Made by a program: the position numbers and the translations under genes. Positions 26,222 through 41,000 of a stretch of 64,000 nucleotides of DNA are shown in pieces. Source of the stretch: Xanthostigma xanthostigma. Lineage: Eukaryota; Arthropoda; Insecta; Raphidioptera; Raphidiidae. Location: contig OY754471.1 in the NCBI GenBank assembly GCA_963575645.1, forward strand, positions 30,388,401 to 30,452,400. Reading direction: 5' to 3'. Below the pieces are notes generated by a model that ran no database searches, was not told where the DNA came from, and saw only the letters and a program-made list of their open reading frames with translations. Numbering within the stretch: position 1 is the first letter of the stretch; each line of letters opens with the position of its first letter.

Positions 26222-29191
26222 ACCTTTGTAAAATAACGCAATTTTGCCTATAAGGACTCATTTGCACGCAATTGTCGTGAAGCATGTAAAAACTGCTTGT
26301 CTGCGTTAAAATAAAGGTTAATATGCAGTTTGCATTTTCTTATGAGAGAATGATCCAAACCTGAATGTTTTAGTGTATATAGACTTACCCTCATGAAATA
26401 AAGCAATTTTGCCTATAAAGACTCATTTGCACCTAATTGTCATAAAGCATGTAAAAACTGCTTGTATGCGTTAAAATGATAGTAAATATGCAGTTTGCAT
26501 TTTTTTATGAGAGAATGATCCAAAACTGAATGTTATAGTGTAAATAGACTAACCCTCATGAAATAAAGCAATTTTGCCTATAAAGACTCATTTGCACGTA
26601 ATTGTCGTAAAGCATGTAAAAACTGCTTGTCTGCGTTAAAATAATGGTTAATATGCAGTTTTCAATTTCTTATGAGAGAATGATCCATACCTGAATGTTA
26701 TAGATTAAATAGACTAACCCTCATGAAATAAAGCAATTTTGCCTATAAGGACTCATTTGCCCCTAATTGTCGTAAAGCATGTAAAAACTGCTTGTCTGCG
26801 TTAAAATAATGGTTAATATGCAGTTTGCATTTTCTTATGAGAGAATAATCCAAACCTGAATGTTATAGTGTAAATAGACTAACCTTCATGAAATAAAGCA
26901 ATTTTGCCTATAAGGACCCATTTGCCCCTAATTGTCATAAAGCATGTAAAAACTGCTTGTATGCGTTAAAATAATGGTTAATATGCAGTTTGCATTTTCT
27001 TATGAGAGAATGATTCAAACCTGAATGTTATAGTGTAAATAGACTAACCCTCATTAAATAAAGCAATTTTGCCTATAAAGACTTATTTGCACCTAATTGT
27101 CGTAAAGCATGTAAAAACTGCTTGTCTGCGTTTAAATAATGGTTAATATGCAGTTTGCATTTTCTTATGAGAGAATGATCCAAACCTGAATGTTATAGTG
27201 TAAATAGACTTACCCTCATGAAATAAAGCAATTTTGACTATAAAGACTCATTTGCACCTAATTGTCGTAAAGCATGTAAAAACTGCTTGTCTGCGTTTAA
27301 ATAATGGTTAATATGCAGTTTGCATTTTCTAATGAGAGAATGATCCAAACCTGAATGTTATAGTGTAAATAGACTTACCTTTGTAAAATAAAGCAATTTT
27401 GCCTATAAAGACTCATTTGCACCTAATTGTCGTAAAGCATGACAAAACTGCTTGTCTGCGTTTAAATAATGGTTAATATGCAGTTTGCATTTTCTTATGA
27501 GAGAATGATCCAAACCTGAATGTTATAGTGTAAATAGACTAACCCTCATGAAATAAAGCAATTTTGCCTATAAGGACTCATTTGCCCCTAATTGTCATAA
27601 AGCATGTAAAAACTGCTTGTCTGCGTTAAAATAATGGTTAATATGCAGTTTGCATTTTCTTATGAGAGAATGATCCAAACCTGAATGTTATAGTGAAAAT
27701 AGACTTACCTTTGTAAAATAACGCAATTTTGCCTATAAGGACTCATTTGCACGCAATTGTCGTGAAGCATGTAAAAACTGCTTGTCTGCGTTAAAATAAA
27801 GGTTAATATGCAGTTTGCATTTTCTTATGAGAGAATGATCCAAACCTGAATGTTTTAGTGTATATAGACTTACCCTCATGAAATAAAGCAATTTTGCCTA
27901 TAAAGACTCATTTGCACCTAATTGTCATAAAGCATGTAAAAACTGCTTGTATGCGTTAAAATGATAGTAAATATGCAGTTTGCATTTTTTTATGAGAGAA
28001 TGATCCAAAACTGAATGTTATAGTGTAAATAGACTAACCCTCATGAAATAAAGCAATTTTGCCTATAAAGACTCATTTGCACGTAATTGTCGTAAAGCAT
28101 GTAAAAACTGCTTGTCTGCGTTAAAATAATGGTTAATATGCAGTTTTCAATTTCTTATGAGAGAATGATCCAAACCTGAATGTTATAGATTAAATAGACT
28201 AACCCTCATGAAATAAAGCAATTTTGCCTATAAGGACTCATTTGCCCCTAATTGTCGTAAAGCATGTAAAAACTGCTTGTCTGCGTTAAAATAATGGTTA
28301 ATATGCAGTTTGCATTTTCTTATGAGAGAATAATCCAAACCTGAATGTTATAGTGTAAATAGACTAACCTTCATGAAATAAAGCAATTTTGCCTATAAGG
28401 ACCCATTTGCCCCTAATTGTCATAAAGCATGTAAAAACTGCTTGTATGCGTTAAAATAATGGTTAATATGCAGTTTGCATTTTCTTATGAGAGAATGATT
28501 CAAACCTGAATGTTATAGTGTAAATAGACTAACCCTCATTAAATAAAGCAATTTTGCCTATAAAGTCTTATTTGCACCTAATTGTCGTAAAGCATGTAAA
28601 AACTGCTTGTCTGCGTTTAAATAATGGTTAATATGCAGTTTGCATTTTCTTATGAGAGAATGATCCAAACCTGAATGTTATAGTGTAAATAGACTTACCC
28701 TCATGAAATAAAGCAATTTTGACTATAAAGACTCATTTGCACCTAATTGTCGTAAAGCATGTAAAAACTGCTTGTCTGCGTTTAAATAATGGTTAATATG
28801 CAGTTTGCATTTTCTAATGAGAGAATGATCCAAACCTGAATGTTATAGTGAAAATAGACTTACCTTTGTAAAATAAAGCAATTTTGCCTATAAAGACTCA
28901 TTTGCACCTAATTGTCGTAAAGCATGACAAAACTGCTTGTCTGCGTTTAAATAATGGTTAATATGCAGTTTGCATTTTCTTATGAGAGAATGATCCAAAC
29001 CTGAATGTTATAGTGTAAATAGACTAACCCTCATGAAATAAAGCAATTTTGCCTATAAGGACTCATTTGCCTCTAATTGTCATAAAGCATGTAAAAACTG
29101 CTTGTCTGCGTTAAAATAATGGTTAATATGCAGTTTGCATTTTCTTATGAGAGAATGATCCAAACCTGAATGTTATAGTGAAAATAGACTT
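26222..29191. repeat. Nested 9-monomer HOR in copy 2
   Basis: Units start at 26222 and 27707, with the next start at 29192, so both are exactly 1485 bp. The 1-bp deletion of copy 1 (about 10487) is absent here. The private changes 'aaagtcttatt' and 'gcctctaatt' of the second unit are shared with copy 1, so they predate the 17-kb duplication. Confidence 0.9.
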
Positions 29192-31966
29192 ACCTTTGTA
29201 AAATAACGCAATTTTGCCTATAAGGACTCATTTGCACGCAATTGTCGTGAAGCATGTAAAAACTGCTTGTCTGCGTTAAAATAAAGGTTAATATGCAGTT
29301 TGCATTTTCTTATGAGAGAATGATCCAAACCTGAATGTTATAGTGTAAATAGACTAACCCTCATGAAATAAAGCAATTTTGCCTATAAGGACTCATTTGC
29401 ACCTAATTGTCATAAAGCATGTAAAAACTGCTTGTATGCGTTAAAATAATGGTTAATATGCAGTAGGTATTTTCTTACGAGAGTATGATCCAAACCTGAA
29501 TGTTATAGTTTAAATAGACTTACCCTCATGAAATAAAGCAATTTTGCCTATAAAGACTCATTTGCACCTAATTGTCATAAAGCATGTAAAAACTGCTTGT
29601 ATGCGTTGAAATAATGGTTAATATGCAGTTTGCATTTTCTTTTGAGAGAATGATCTTAACCTGAATGTTATAATGTAAATAGACTTACCTTTGTAAAATA
29701 AAGCAATTTTGCTTATAAGGACTCATTTGCACGCAACTGACGTGAAGCATGTAAAAACTGCTTGTCTGCGTGAAAATGATAGTAAATATGCAGTTTGCAT
29801 TTTCTTATGAGAGAATGATCCAAACCTGAATGTTATAGTTTAAATAGACTTACCTCATGAAATAAAGCAATTTTGCCTATAAAGACTCATTTGCACCTAA
29901 TTGTCGTAAAGCATGTAAAAACTGCTTGTCTGCGTTTAAATAATGGTTAATATGCAGTTTGCATTTTCTTATGAAAGAATGATCCAAACCTGAATGTTAT
30001 AGTGTAAATAGACTTACCTTCATAAAATAAAGCAATTTTGCCTATAAAGACTCATTTGCCCCTAATTGTCATAAAGCATGTAAAAACTGCTTGTATGCGT
30101 TAAAATAATGGTTAATATGCAGTTTGCATTTTCTTATGAGAGAATGATCCAAACCTGAATGTTATAGTGTAAATAGACTTACCTTTGTAAAATAAAGCAA
30201 TTTTGCCTATAAGGACTCATTTTCACGCAATTGTCGTGAAGCATGTAAAAACTGCTTGTCTGTGTTAAAATAAAGGTTAATATGCAGTTTGCATTTTCTT
30301 ATGAGAGAATAAACCAAACCTGAATGTTATAGTGAAAACAGACTTACCTTTGTAAAATAACGCAATTTTGCCTATAAGGACTCATTTGCACGCAATTGTC
30401 GTGAAGCATGTAAAAACTGCTTGTCTGCGTTAAAATAAAGGTTAATATGCAGTTTGCATTTTCTTATGAGAGAATGATCCAAACCTGAATGTTATAGTGT
30501 AAATAGACTTACCCTCATGAAATAAAGCAATTTTGCCTATAAGGACTCATTTGCACCTAATTGTCATAAAGCATGTAAAAACTGCTTGTATGCGTTAAAA
30601 TGATAGTAAATATGCAGTTTGCATTTTCTTACGAGAGAATGATCCAAACCTGAATGTTATAGTGTAAATAGACTTACCTTTGTAAAATAAAGCAATTTTG
30701 CTTATAAGGACTCATTTGCACGCAATTGTCGTGAAGCATGTAAGAACTGCTTGTCTGCGTTAAAATAAAGGTTAATATGCAGTTTGCATTTTCTTATGAG
30801 AGAATGATCCAAACCTGAATGTTATAGTGTAAATAGACTAACCCTCATGAAATAAAGCAATTTTGCCTATAAGGACTCATTTGCACGCAATTGTCGTGAA
30901 GCATGTAAAAACTGCTTTTCTGAGTTAAAATAAAGGTTAATATGCAGTTTGCATTTTCTTATGAGAGAATGAACCAAACCTGAATGTTATAGTGAAAACA
31001 GACTTACCTTTGTTAAATAACGCAATTTTGCCTATAAGGACTCATTTGCACGCAATTGTCGTGAAGCATGTAAAAACTGCTTGTATGCGTTAAAATAATA
31101 GTTAATATGCAGTTTGCATTTTCTTATGAGAGAATGATCTAAACCTGAATGTTATAGTTTAAGTAAACTTACCTTTGTAAAATAAAGCAATTTTTACTCT
31201 ATTGACTCATTTGCACCTAATTGTCATAAAGCATGTAAAAACTGCTTGTATGCTTTAAAATAATGGTTAATATGCAGTTTGCATTTTCTTATGAGAGAAT
31301 GATCCAAACCTGAATGTTATAGTGTAATTAATAGACTTACCTTTGTAAAATAACGCAATTGTGCCTATAAGGACTCATTTGCACGCAATTGTCGTGAAGC
31401 ATGTAAAAACTGCTTGTCTGCGTGAAAATGATAGTAAATATGCAGTTTGCATTTTCTTATGAGAGAATGATCCAAACCATAATGTTATAGTGTAAATAGA
31501 CTTACCCTCATAAAATAAAGCAATTTTGCCTATAAAGACTCATTTGCACCTAATTGTCGTAAAGCATGTAAAAACTGCTTGTATGCGTTTAAATGATAGT
31601 AAATATGCAGTTTGCATTTTCTTATGAGAGAATGATCCAAACCTGAATGTTATAGTGTAAATAGACTTACCCTCATGAAATAAAGCAATTTTGCCTATAA
31701 GGACTCATTTGCACGCAATTGTCGTGAAGCATGTAAAAACTGCTTGTCTGTGTTAAAATAAAGGTTAATATGCAGTTTGCATTTTCTTATGAGAGAATGA
31801 ACCAAACCTGAATGTTATAGTGAAAACAGACTTACCTTTGTAAAATAACGCAATTGTGCCTATAAGGACTCATTTGCACGCAATTGTCGTGAAGCATGTA
31901 AAAACTGCTTGTCTGCGTGAAAATGATAGTAAATATGCAGTTTGCATTTTCTTATGAGAGAATGAT

Positions 31967-32784
31967 CCAAATCTGAATGTTATAGTGTTAATAGACTTAC
32001 CCTCATAAAATAAAGCAATTTTGCCTATAAAGACTCATTTGCACCTAATTGTCACAAAGCATGTAAAAACTGCTTGTCTCGTTTAAATAATGGTTAATAT
32101 GCAGTTTGCATTTTCTTATGAGAGAATGATCCAAACCTGAATGTATAGTGTAAATAGACTTACCTTTGTAAAATAAAGCAATTTTGCCTATAAGGACTCA
32201 TTTGCACGCAATTGTCGTGAAGCATGTAAAAACTGCTTGTCTGTGTTAAAATAAAGGTTAATATGCAGTTTGCATTTTCTTATGAGAGAATGATCCAAAT
32301 CTGAATGTTATAGTGTAAATAGACTTACCCTCATAAAATAAAGCAATTTTGCCTATAAAGACTCATTTGCACCTAATTGTCACAAAGCATGTAAAAACTG
32401 CTTGTCTCGTTTAAATAATGGTTAATATGCAGTTTGCATTTTCTTATGAGAGAATGATCCAAATCTGAATGTTATAGTGTAAATAGACTTACCCTCATAA
32501 AATAAAGCAATTTTGCCTATAAAGACTCATTTGCACCTAATTGTCACAAAGCATGTAAAAACTGCTTGTCTCGTTTAAATAATGGTTAATATGCAGTTTG
32601 CATTTTCTTATGAGAGAATGATCCAAACCTGAATGTTATAGTGAAAACAGACTTACCTTTGTAAAATAACGCAATTTTGCCTATAAGGACTCATTTGCAC
32701 GCAATTGTCGTGAAGCATTTAACTGCTTGTCTGCGTGAAAATGATAGTAAATATGCAGTTTGCATTTTCTTATGAGAGAATGAT
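31967..32784. repeat. Locally amplified short monomers (163-164 bp) with 'tcacaaagc'
   Basis: The rare variants 'ccaaatctgaatg' (31967, 32295, 32459, 32785), 'tcacaaagcatg' (32052, 32380, 32544) and 'tgtctcgtttaaat' recur at spacings of 328, 164 and 326 bp. The spacing falls short of 165 through small deletions: loss of the g in 'tctgcg', 'gaatgtatagtg', and 3 bp in 'gcatttaactgc'. The ancestral pair sits once in copy 1 ('ccaaatctg' near 14969, 'tcacaaag' near 15053), so the run was amplified within copy 2. Confidence 0.85.
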
Positions 32785-34902
32785 CCAAATCTGAATGTTA
32801 TAGTGTAAATAGACTTACCCTCATAAAATAAAGCAATTTTGCCTATAAAGACTCATTTGCACCTAATTGTCATAAAGCATGTAAAAACTGCTTGTATGCG
32901 TTAAAATAATGGTTAATATGCAGTTGGCATTTTCTTACGAGAGAATGATCCAAACCTGAATGTTATAGTCTAAAAAGACTTACCCTCATGAAATAAAGCA
33001 ATTTTGCCTATAAAGACTGATTTGCACCTAATTGTCATAAAGCATGTAAAAACTGCTTGTATGCGTTGAAATAATGGTTAATATGCAGTTTGCATTTTCT
33101 TTTGAGAGAATGATCTTAACCTGAATGTTATAATGTAAATAGACTTACCTTTGTAAAATAAAGCAATTTTGCTTATAAGGACTCATTTGCACGCAATTGA
33201 CGTGAAGCATTTAACTGCTTGTCTGCGTGAAAATGATAGTAAATATGCAGTTTGCATTTTCTTATGAGAGAATGATCCAAACCTGAATGTTATAGTTTAA
33301 ATGGACTTACCCTCATGAAATAAAGCAATTTTGCCTATAAAGACTCATTTGCACCTAATTGTCGTAAAGCATGTAAAAACTGCTTGTCTGCGTTTAAATA
33401 ATGGTTAATATGCAGTTTGCATTTTCTTATGAGAGAATGATCCAAACCTGAATGTTATAGTGTAAATAGACTTACCTTCATAAAATAAAGCAATTTTGCC
33501 TATAAAGACTCATTTGCCCCTATTTGTCATAAAGCATGTAAAAACTGCTTGTATGCGTTAAAATAATGGTTAATATGCAGTTTGCATTTTCTTATGAGAG
33601 AATGATAAAAACCTGAATGTTATAGTGTAAATAGACTTACCTTTGTAAAATAAAGCAATTTTGCCTATAAGGACTCATTTGCACGCAATTGTCGTGAAGC
33701 ATGTAAAAACTGCTTGTCTGTGTTAAAATAAAGGTTAATATGCAGTTTGCATTTTCTTATGAGAGAATGAACCAAACCTGAATGTTATAGTGAAAACAGA
33801 CTTACCTTTGTAAAATAACGCAATTTTGCCTATAAGGACTCATTTGCACGCAATTGTCGTGAAGCATGTAAAAACTGCTTGTCTGCGTTAAAATAAAGGT
33901 TAATATGCAGTTTGCATTTTCTTATGAGAGAATGATCCAAACCCGAATGTTATAGTGTAAATAGACTTACCCTCATGAAATAAAGCAATTTTGCCTATAA
34001 GGACTCATTTGCACCTAATTGTCATAAAGCATGTAAAAACTGCTTGTATGCGTTAAAATGATAGTAAATATGCAGTTTGCATTTTCTTACGAGAGAATGA
34101 TCCAAACCTGAATGTTATAGTGTAAATAGACTTACCTTTGTAAAATAAAGCAATTTTGCTTATAAGGACTCATTTGCACGCAATTGTCGTGAAGCATGTA
34201 AAAACTGCTTGTCTGCGTTAAAATAAAGGTTAATATGCAGTTTGCATTTTCTTATGAGAGAATGATCCAAAACTGAATGTTATAGTGTAAATAGACTAAC
34301 CCTCATGAAATAAAGCAATTTTGCCTATAAAGACTCATTTGCACGTAATTGTCGTAAAGCATGTAAAAACTGCTTGTCTGCGTTAAAATAATGGTTAATA
34401 TGCAGTTTGCATTTTCTTATGAGAGAATGATCCAAACCTGAATGTTATAGTGAAAATAGACTTACCTTTGTAAAATAACGCAATTTTGCCTATAAGGACT
34501 CATTTGCACGCAATTGTCGTGAAGCATGTAAAAACTGCTTGTCTGCGTTAAAATAAAGGTTAATATGCAGTTTGCATTTTCTTATGAGAGAATGATCCAA
34601 ACCTGAATGTTATAGTGTAAATAGACTAACCCTCATGAAATAAAGCAATTTTGCCTATAAGGACTCATTTGCCCCTAATTGTCATAAAGCATGTAAAAAC
34701 TGCTTGTCTGCGTTAAAATAATGGTTAATATTCAGTTTGCATTTTCTTATGAGAGAATGATCCAAACCTGAATGTTATAGTGAAAATAGACTTACCTTTG
34801 TAAAATAACGCAATTTTGCCTATAAGGACTCATTTGCACGCAATTGTCGTAAAGCATGTAAAAACTGCTTGTCTGCGTTAAAATAAAGGTTAATATGCAG
34901 TT
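32080..34902. repeat. Expansion block in copy 2 (net gain about 2465 bp)
   Basis: Copy 2 leaves register with copy 1 at about 32079 and returns at about 34903 with the offset raised from 16999 to 19464, close to 15 extra monomers. About 32860-34240 is a rearranged duplicate of 29400-30780: both have 'gcgttgaaataatgg', 'cttttgagagaatgatctt' and 'gacgtgaagcat', and the shift is about 3460 bp (21 monomers). About 34259-34440 resembles the 9-mer HOR opening. The block is therefore a mosaic of local duplications, not foreign sequence. Confidence 0.82.
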
Positions 34903-37900
34903 TGCATTTTTTTATGAGAGAATGATCCAAAACTGAATGTTATAGTGTAAATAGACTAACCCTCATGAAATAAAGCAATTTTGCCTATAAAGACTCATTT
35001 GCACGTAATTGTCGTAAAGCATGTAAAAACTGCTTGTCTGCGTTAAAATAATGGTTAATATGCAGTTTTCAATTTCTTATGAGAGAATGATCCAAACCTG
35101 AATGTTATAGATTAAATAGACTAACCCTCATGAAATAAAGCAATTTTGCCTATAAGGACTCATTTGCCCCTAATTGTCGTAAAGCATGTAAAAACTGCTT
35201 GTCTGCGTTAAAATAATGGTTAATATGCAGTTTGCATTTTCTTATGAGAGAATAATCCAAACCTGAATGTTATAGTGTAAATAGACTAACCTTCATGAAA
35301 TAAAGCAATTTTGCCTATAAGGACCCATTTGCCCCTAATTGTCATAAAGCATGTAAAAACTGCTTGTATGCGTTAAAATAATGGTTAATATGCAGTTTGC
35401 ATTTTCTTATGAGAGAATGATTCAAACCTGAATGTTATAGTGTAAATAGACTAACCCTCATTAAATAAAGCAATTTTGCCTATAAAGTCTTATTTGCACC
35501 TAATTGTCGTAAAGCATGTAAAAACTGCTTGTCTGCGTTTAAATAATGGTTAATATGCAGTTTGCATTTTCTTATGAGAGAATGATCCAAACCTGAATGT
35601 TATAGTGTAAATAGACTTACCCTCATGAAATAAAGCAATTTTGACTATAAAGACTCATTTGCACCTAATTGTCGTAAAGCATGTAAAAATTGCTTGTCTG
35701 CGTTTAAATAATGGTTAATATGCAGTTTGCATTTTCTAATGAGAGAATGATCCAAACCTGAATGTTATAGTGAAAATAGACTTACCTTTGTAAAATAAAG
35801 CAATTTTGCCTATAAAGACTCATTTGCACCTAATTGTCGTAAAGCATGACAAAACTGCTTGTCTGCGTTTAAATAATGGTTAATATGCAGTTTGCATTTT
35901 CTTATGAGAGAATGATCCAAACCTGAATGTTATAGTGTAAATAGACTAACCCTCATGAAATAAAGCAATTTTGCCTATAAGGACTCATTTGCCCCTAATT
36001 GTCATAAAGCATGTAAAAACTGCTTGTCTGCGTTAAAATAATGGTTAATATGCAGTTTGCATTTTCTTATGAGAGAAAGATCCAAACCTGAATGTTATAG
36101 TGAAAATAGACTTACCTTTGTAAAATAACGCAATTTTGCCTATAAGGACTCATTTGCACGCAATTGTCGTGAAGCATGTAAAAACTGCTTGTCTGCGTTA
36201 AAATAAAGGTTAATATGCAGTTTGCATTTTCTTATGAGAGAATGATCCAAACCTGAATGTTATAGTGTAAATAGACTAACCCTCATGAAATAAAGCAATT
36301 TTGCCTATAAGGACTCATTTGCACCTAATTGTCATAAAGCATGTAAAAACTGCTTGTATGCGTTAAAATGATAGTAAATATGCAGTTTGCATTTTCTTAT
36401 GAGAGAATGATCCAAACGTGAATGTTATAGTGTAAATAGACTTACCCTCATGAAATAAAGCAATTTTGCCTATAAGGACTCATTTGCACGCAATTGTCGT
36501 GAAGCATGTAAAAACTGCTTGTCTGTGTTAAAATAAAGGTTAATATGCAGTTTGCATTTTCTTATGAGAGAATGAACCAAACCTGAATGTTATAGTGAAA
36601 ACAGACTTACCTTTGTAAAATAACGCAATTTTGCCTATAAGGACTCATTTGCACGCAATTGTCGTGAAGCATGTAAAAACTGCTTGTATGCGTTAAAATA
36701 TTAGTTAATATGCAGTTTGCATTTTCTTATGAGAGAAAGATCTAAACCTGAATGTTATAGTTTAAGTAAACTTACCTTTGTAAAATAAAGCAATTTTTAC
36801 TCTATTGACTCATTTGCACCTAATTGTCATAAAGCATGTAAAAACTGCTTGTATGCTTTAAAATAATGGTTAATATGCAGTTTGCATTTTTTTATGAGAG
36901 AATGATCCAAACCTGAATGTTATAGTGTAATTAATAGACTTACCTTTGTAAAATAACGCAATTGTGCCTATAAGGACTCATTTGCACGCAATTGTCGTGA
37001 AGCATGTAAAAACTGCTTGTCTGCGTTAAAATAATGGTTAATATGCAGTTTGCATTTTCTTATGAGAGAATGATCCAAACCTGAATGTTGCAGTGAAAGT
37101 AGACTTACCTTTGTGAAATAAAACAATTTTGCCTTTAAGGACTTATTTGCACCTAATTGTCGTAAACCATGTAAAAACTGCTTGTCTGCGTGAAAATGAT
37201 AGTCAATATTCAGTTTGCATTTTCTTATGAGAGAATGATCCAAACCTGAATGTTATAGTGTAAATAGACTTACTATCATGAAATAAAGCAATTTTGCCTA
37301 TAAGGACTCATTTGCACCTAATTGTCATAAAGCATGTAAAAACTGCTTGTATGCGTTAAAATAATAGTTAATATGCAGTTTGCATTTTCTTGTGAGAGAA
37401 TGATCCAAACCTGAATGTTATAGCGTAAGTAAACTTACCTTTGTATAATAAAGCAATTTTGCCTATAAGGACTCATTTGCACCTAATTGTCGTAAAGCAT
37501 GTAAAAACTGCTTGTCTGCGTTAAAATATGGTTAATATGCAGTTTGCATTTTCTTATGAGAGAATAATCCAAACCTGAATGTTATAGTGTAAATAGACTA
37601 ACCTTCATGAAATAAAGCAATTTTGCTTATAAGGACTTATTTGCCCCTAATTGTCATAAAGCATGTAAAAACTGCTTGTATGCGTTAAAATAATGGTTAA
37701 TATGCAGTTTGCATTTTCTTATGAGAGAATGATCCAAACCTGACTGTTATAGTGTAAATAGACTTACTTTTGTAAAATAAAGCAATTTTGCTTATAAGGA
37801 CTCATTTGCACGCAATTGTCGTGAAGCATGTAAAAACTGCTTGTCTGCGTTAAAATAATGGTTATTTTGCAGTTTTCATTTTCTTATGAGAGAATGATCC

Positions 37901-38095
37901 AAACCTGAATTGTATAGTGTAAATAGACTGACCCTCATGAAATAAAGCAATTTTGCCTATAAAGACTCATTTGCACCTAATTGTCGTAAAGCATGAAAAA
38001 ACTGCGTGTCTGCGTTTAAATAATGGTTAATATGCAGTTTGCATTTTCTTATGAGAGAATGATCCAAACCTGAATGTTATAGTGTAAATAGACTT

Positions 38096-41000
38096 ACCTT
38101 TGTAAAATAAAGCAATTTTGCTTATAAGGACTCATTTGCACGCAATTGTCGTGAAGCATGTAAAAACTGCTTGTCTGCGTTAAAATAATGGTTAATATGC
38201 AGTTTGCAATTTCTTATGAGAGAATGATCCAAACCTGAATGTTATAGTGAAAGTAGACTTACCTTTGTGAAATAAGGCAATTTTGCCTATAAGGACTCAT
38301 TTGCCCCTAATTGTCATAAAGCATGTAAAAACTGCTTGTCTGCGTTAAAATAATGGTTAATATGCAGTTTGCATTTTCTTAAGAGAGAATGATCCAAACC
38401 TGAATGTTATAGTGTAAATAGACTTACCTTTGTAAAATAAAGCAATTTTGCCTATAAGGACTCATTTGCACGCAATTGTCGTGAAGCATGTAAAAACTGC
38501 ATGTCTGCGTTAAAATAATGGTTAATATGCAGTTTGCATTTTCTTATGAGAGAATGATCCAAACCTGAATGTTATAGTGAAAATAGACTTACCTTTGTAA
38601 AATAACGCAATTTTGCCTATAAGGACTCATTTGCACGCAATTGTCGTAAAGCATGTAAAAACTGCTTGTCTGCGTTAAAATAATGGTTAATATGCAGTTT
38701 GCATTTTCTTTTGAGAGAATGATCCAAACCTGAATGTTTTAGTGTAAATAGACTTACCCTCATGAAATAAAGCAATTTTGCCTATAAAGACTCTTTGCAC
38801 CTAATTGTCATAAAGCATGTAAAAACTGCTTGTATGCGTTAAAATGATAGTAAATATGCAGTTTGCATTTTCTTATGAGAAAATGATCCAAACCTGAATG
38901 TTATAGTGTAAATAGACTTACCCTCATGACATAAAGCAATTTTGCCCATAAGGACTCATTTGCACCTAATTGTCATAAAGCATGTAAAAACTGCTTGTAT
39001 GCGTTAAAATAATAGTTAATATGCAGTTTGCATTTTCTTATGAGAGAATGATCCAAACCTGAATGTTATAGTGTAAATAGACTTACCTTTGTAAAATAAA
39101 GCAATTTTGCCTATAAGGACTCATTTGCACGCAATTGTCGTGAAGCATGTAAGAACTGCTTGTCTGCGTGAAAATGATAGTAAATATGCAGTTTGCATTT
39201 TCTTATGAGAGAATGATCCAAACCTGAATGTTATAGTGTAAATAGACTTACCCTCATGAAATAAAGCAATTTTGCCCATAAGGACTCATTTGCACCTAAT
39301 TGTCATAAAGCATGTAAAAACTGCTTGTATGCGTTAAAATAATGGTTAATATGCAGTTTGCATTTTCTTATGAGAGAATGATCCAAACCTGAATGTTATA
39401 GTGTAAATAGACTTACCTTTGTAAAATAAAGCAATTTTGCCTATAAGGACTCATTTGCACGCAATTGTCGTAAAGCATGTAAAAACTGCTTGTCTGCGTT
39501 AAAATAATGGTTAATATGCAGTTTGCATTTTCTTATGAGAGAATGATCCAAACCTGAATGTTATAGTGTAAATAGACTTACCCTCATGAAATAAAGCAAT
39601 TTTGCCTATAAAGACTCATATGCACCTAATTGTCGTAAAGCATAAAAAAACTGCTTGTATGCGTTAAAATGATAGTAAATATGCAGTTTGCATTTTCTTA
39701 CGAGAGAATGATCCAAACCTGAATGTTATAGTGTAAATAGACTTACCTTTGTAAAATAATGCAATTTTGCCTATAAGGACTCATTTGCACCTAATTGTCA
39801 TAAAGCATGTAAAAACTGCTTGTATGCGTTAAAATAATGGTTAATATGCAGTTTGCATTTTCTTATGAGAGAAAGATCCAAACCTGAATGTTATAGTGAA
39901 AGTAGACTTACCTTTGTGAAATAAAACAATTTTGCCTTTAAGGACTTATTTCCACCTTATTGTCGTAAAACATGTAAAAACTGCTTGTCTGCGTTAAAAT
40001 AATGGTTAATATGCAGTTTGCATTTTCTTTTGAGAGAATGATCCAAACCTGAATGTTTTAGTGTAAATAGACTTACCCTCATGAAATAAAGCAATTTTGC
40101 CTATAAAGACTCTTTGCACCTAATTGTCATAAAGCATGTAAAAACTGCTTGTATGCGTTAAAATGATAGTAAATATGCAGTTTGCATTTTCTTATGAGAA
40201 AATGATCCAAACCTGAATGTTATAGTATAAATAGACTTACCCTCATGACATAAAGCAATTTTGCCCATAAGGACTCATTTGCACCTAATTGTCATAAAGC
40301 ATGTAAAAACTGCTTGTATGCGTTAAAATAATGGTTAATATGCAGTTTGCATTTTCTTATGAGAGAAAGATCCAAACCTGAATGTTATAGTGAAAGTAGA
40401 CTTACCTTTGTGAAATAAAACAATTTTGCCTTTAAGGACTTATTTGCACCTAATTGTCGTAAACCATGTAAAAACTGCTTGTCTGCGTGAAAATGATAGT
40501 CAATATTCAGTTTGCATTTTCTTATGAGAGAATGATTCAAACCTGAATGTTATAGTGTAAATAGACTTACTCTCATGAAATAAAGCAATTTTGCCTATAA
40601 GGACTCATTTGCACCTAATTGTCATAAAGCATGTAAAAACTGCTTGTATGCGTTAAAATAATAGTTAATATGCAGTTTGCATTTTCTTGTGAGAGAATGA
40701 TCCAAACCTGAATGTTATAGCGTAAGTAAACTTACCTTTGTATAAAAAAGCAATTTTGCCTATAAGGACTCATTTGCACCTAATTGTCGTAAAGCATGTA
40801 AAAACTGCTTGTCTGCGTTAAAATATGGTTAATATGCAGTTTGCATTTTCTTATGAGAGAATAATCCAAACCTGAATGTTATAGTGTAAATAGACTAACC
40901 TTCATGAAATAAAGCAATTTTGCTTATAAGGACTTATTTGCCCCTAATTGTCATAAAGCATGTAAAAAATGCTTGTATGCGTTAAAATAATGGTTAATAT

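Larger units (their letters stand above)
17162..36625. repeat. Large higher-order repeat, copy 2 (19464 bp, expanded)
   Basis: It aligns to copy 1 at offset 17161, with changes of register: 16995 after a monomer is lost near 20660; 17160 after two monomers are replaced by three at about 22020-22400; 17163 after a 3-bp insertion at about 25971; 17164 after a 1-bp indel; 16999 after a monomer is lost near 30870; and 19464 after the expansion at about 32080-34900. Outside these sites the order of variants is the same, with only scattered substitutions. Copies 1 and 3 agree against copy 2 at the 20660 and 22020-22400 sites, so those changes happened in copy 2. Confidence 0.92.
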
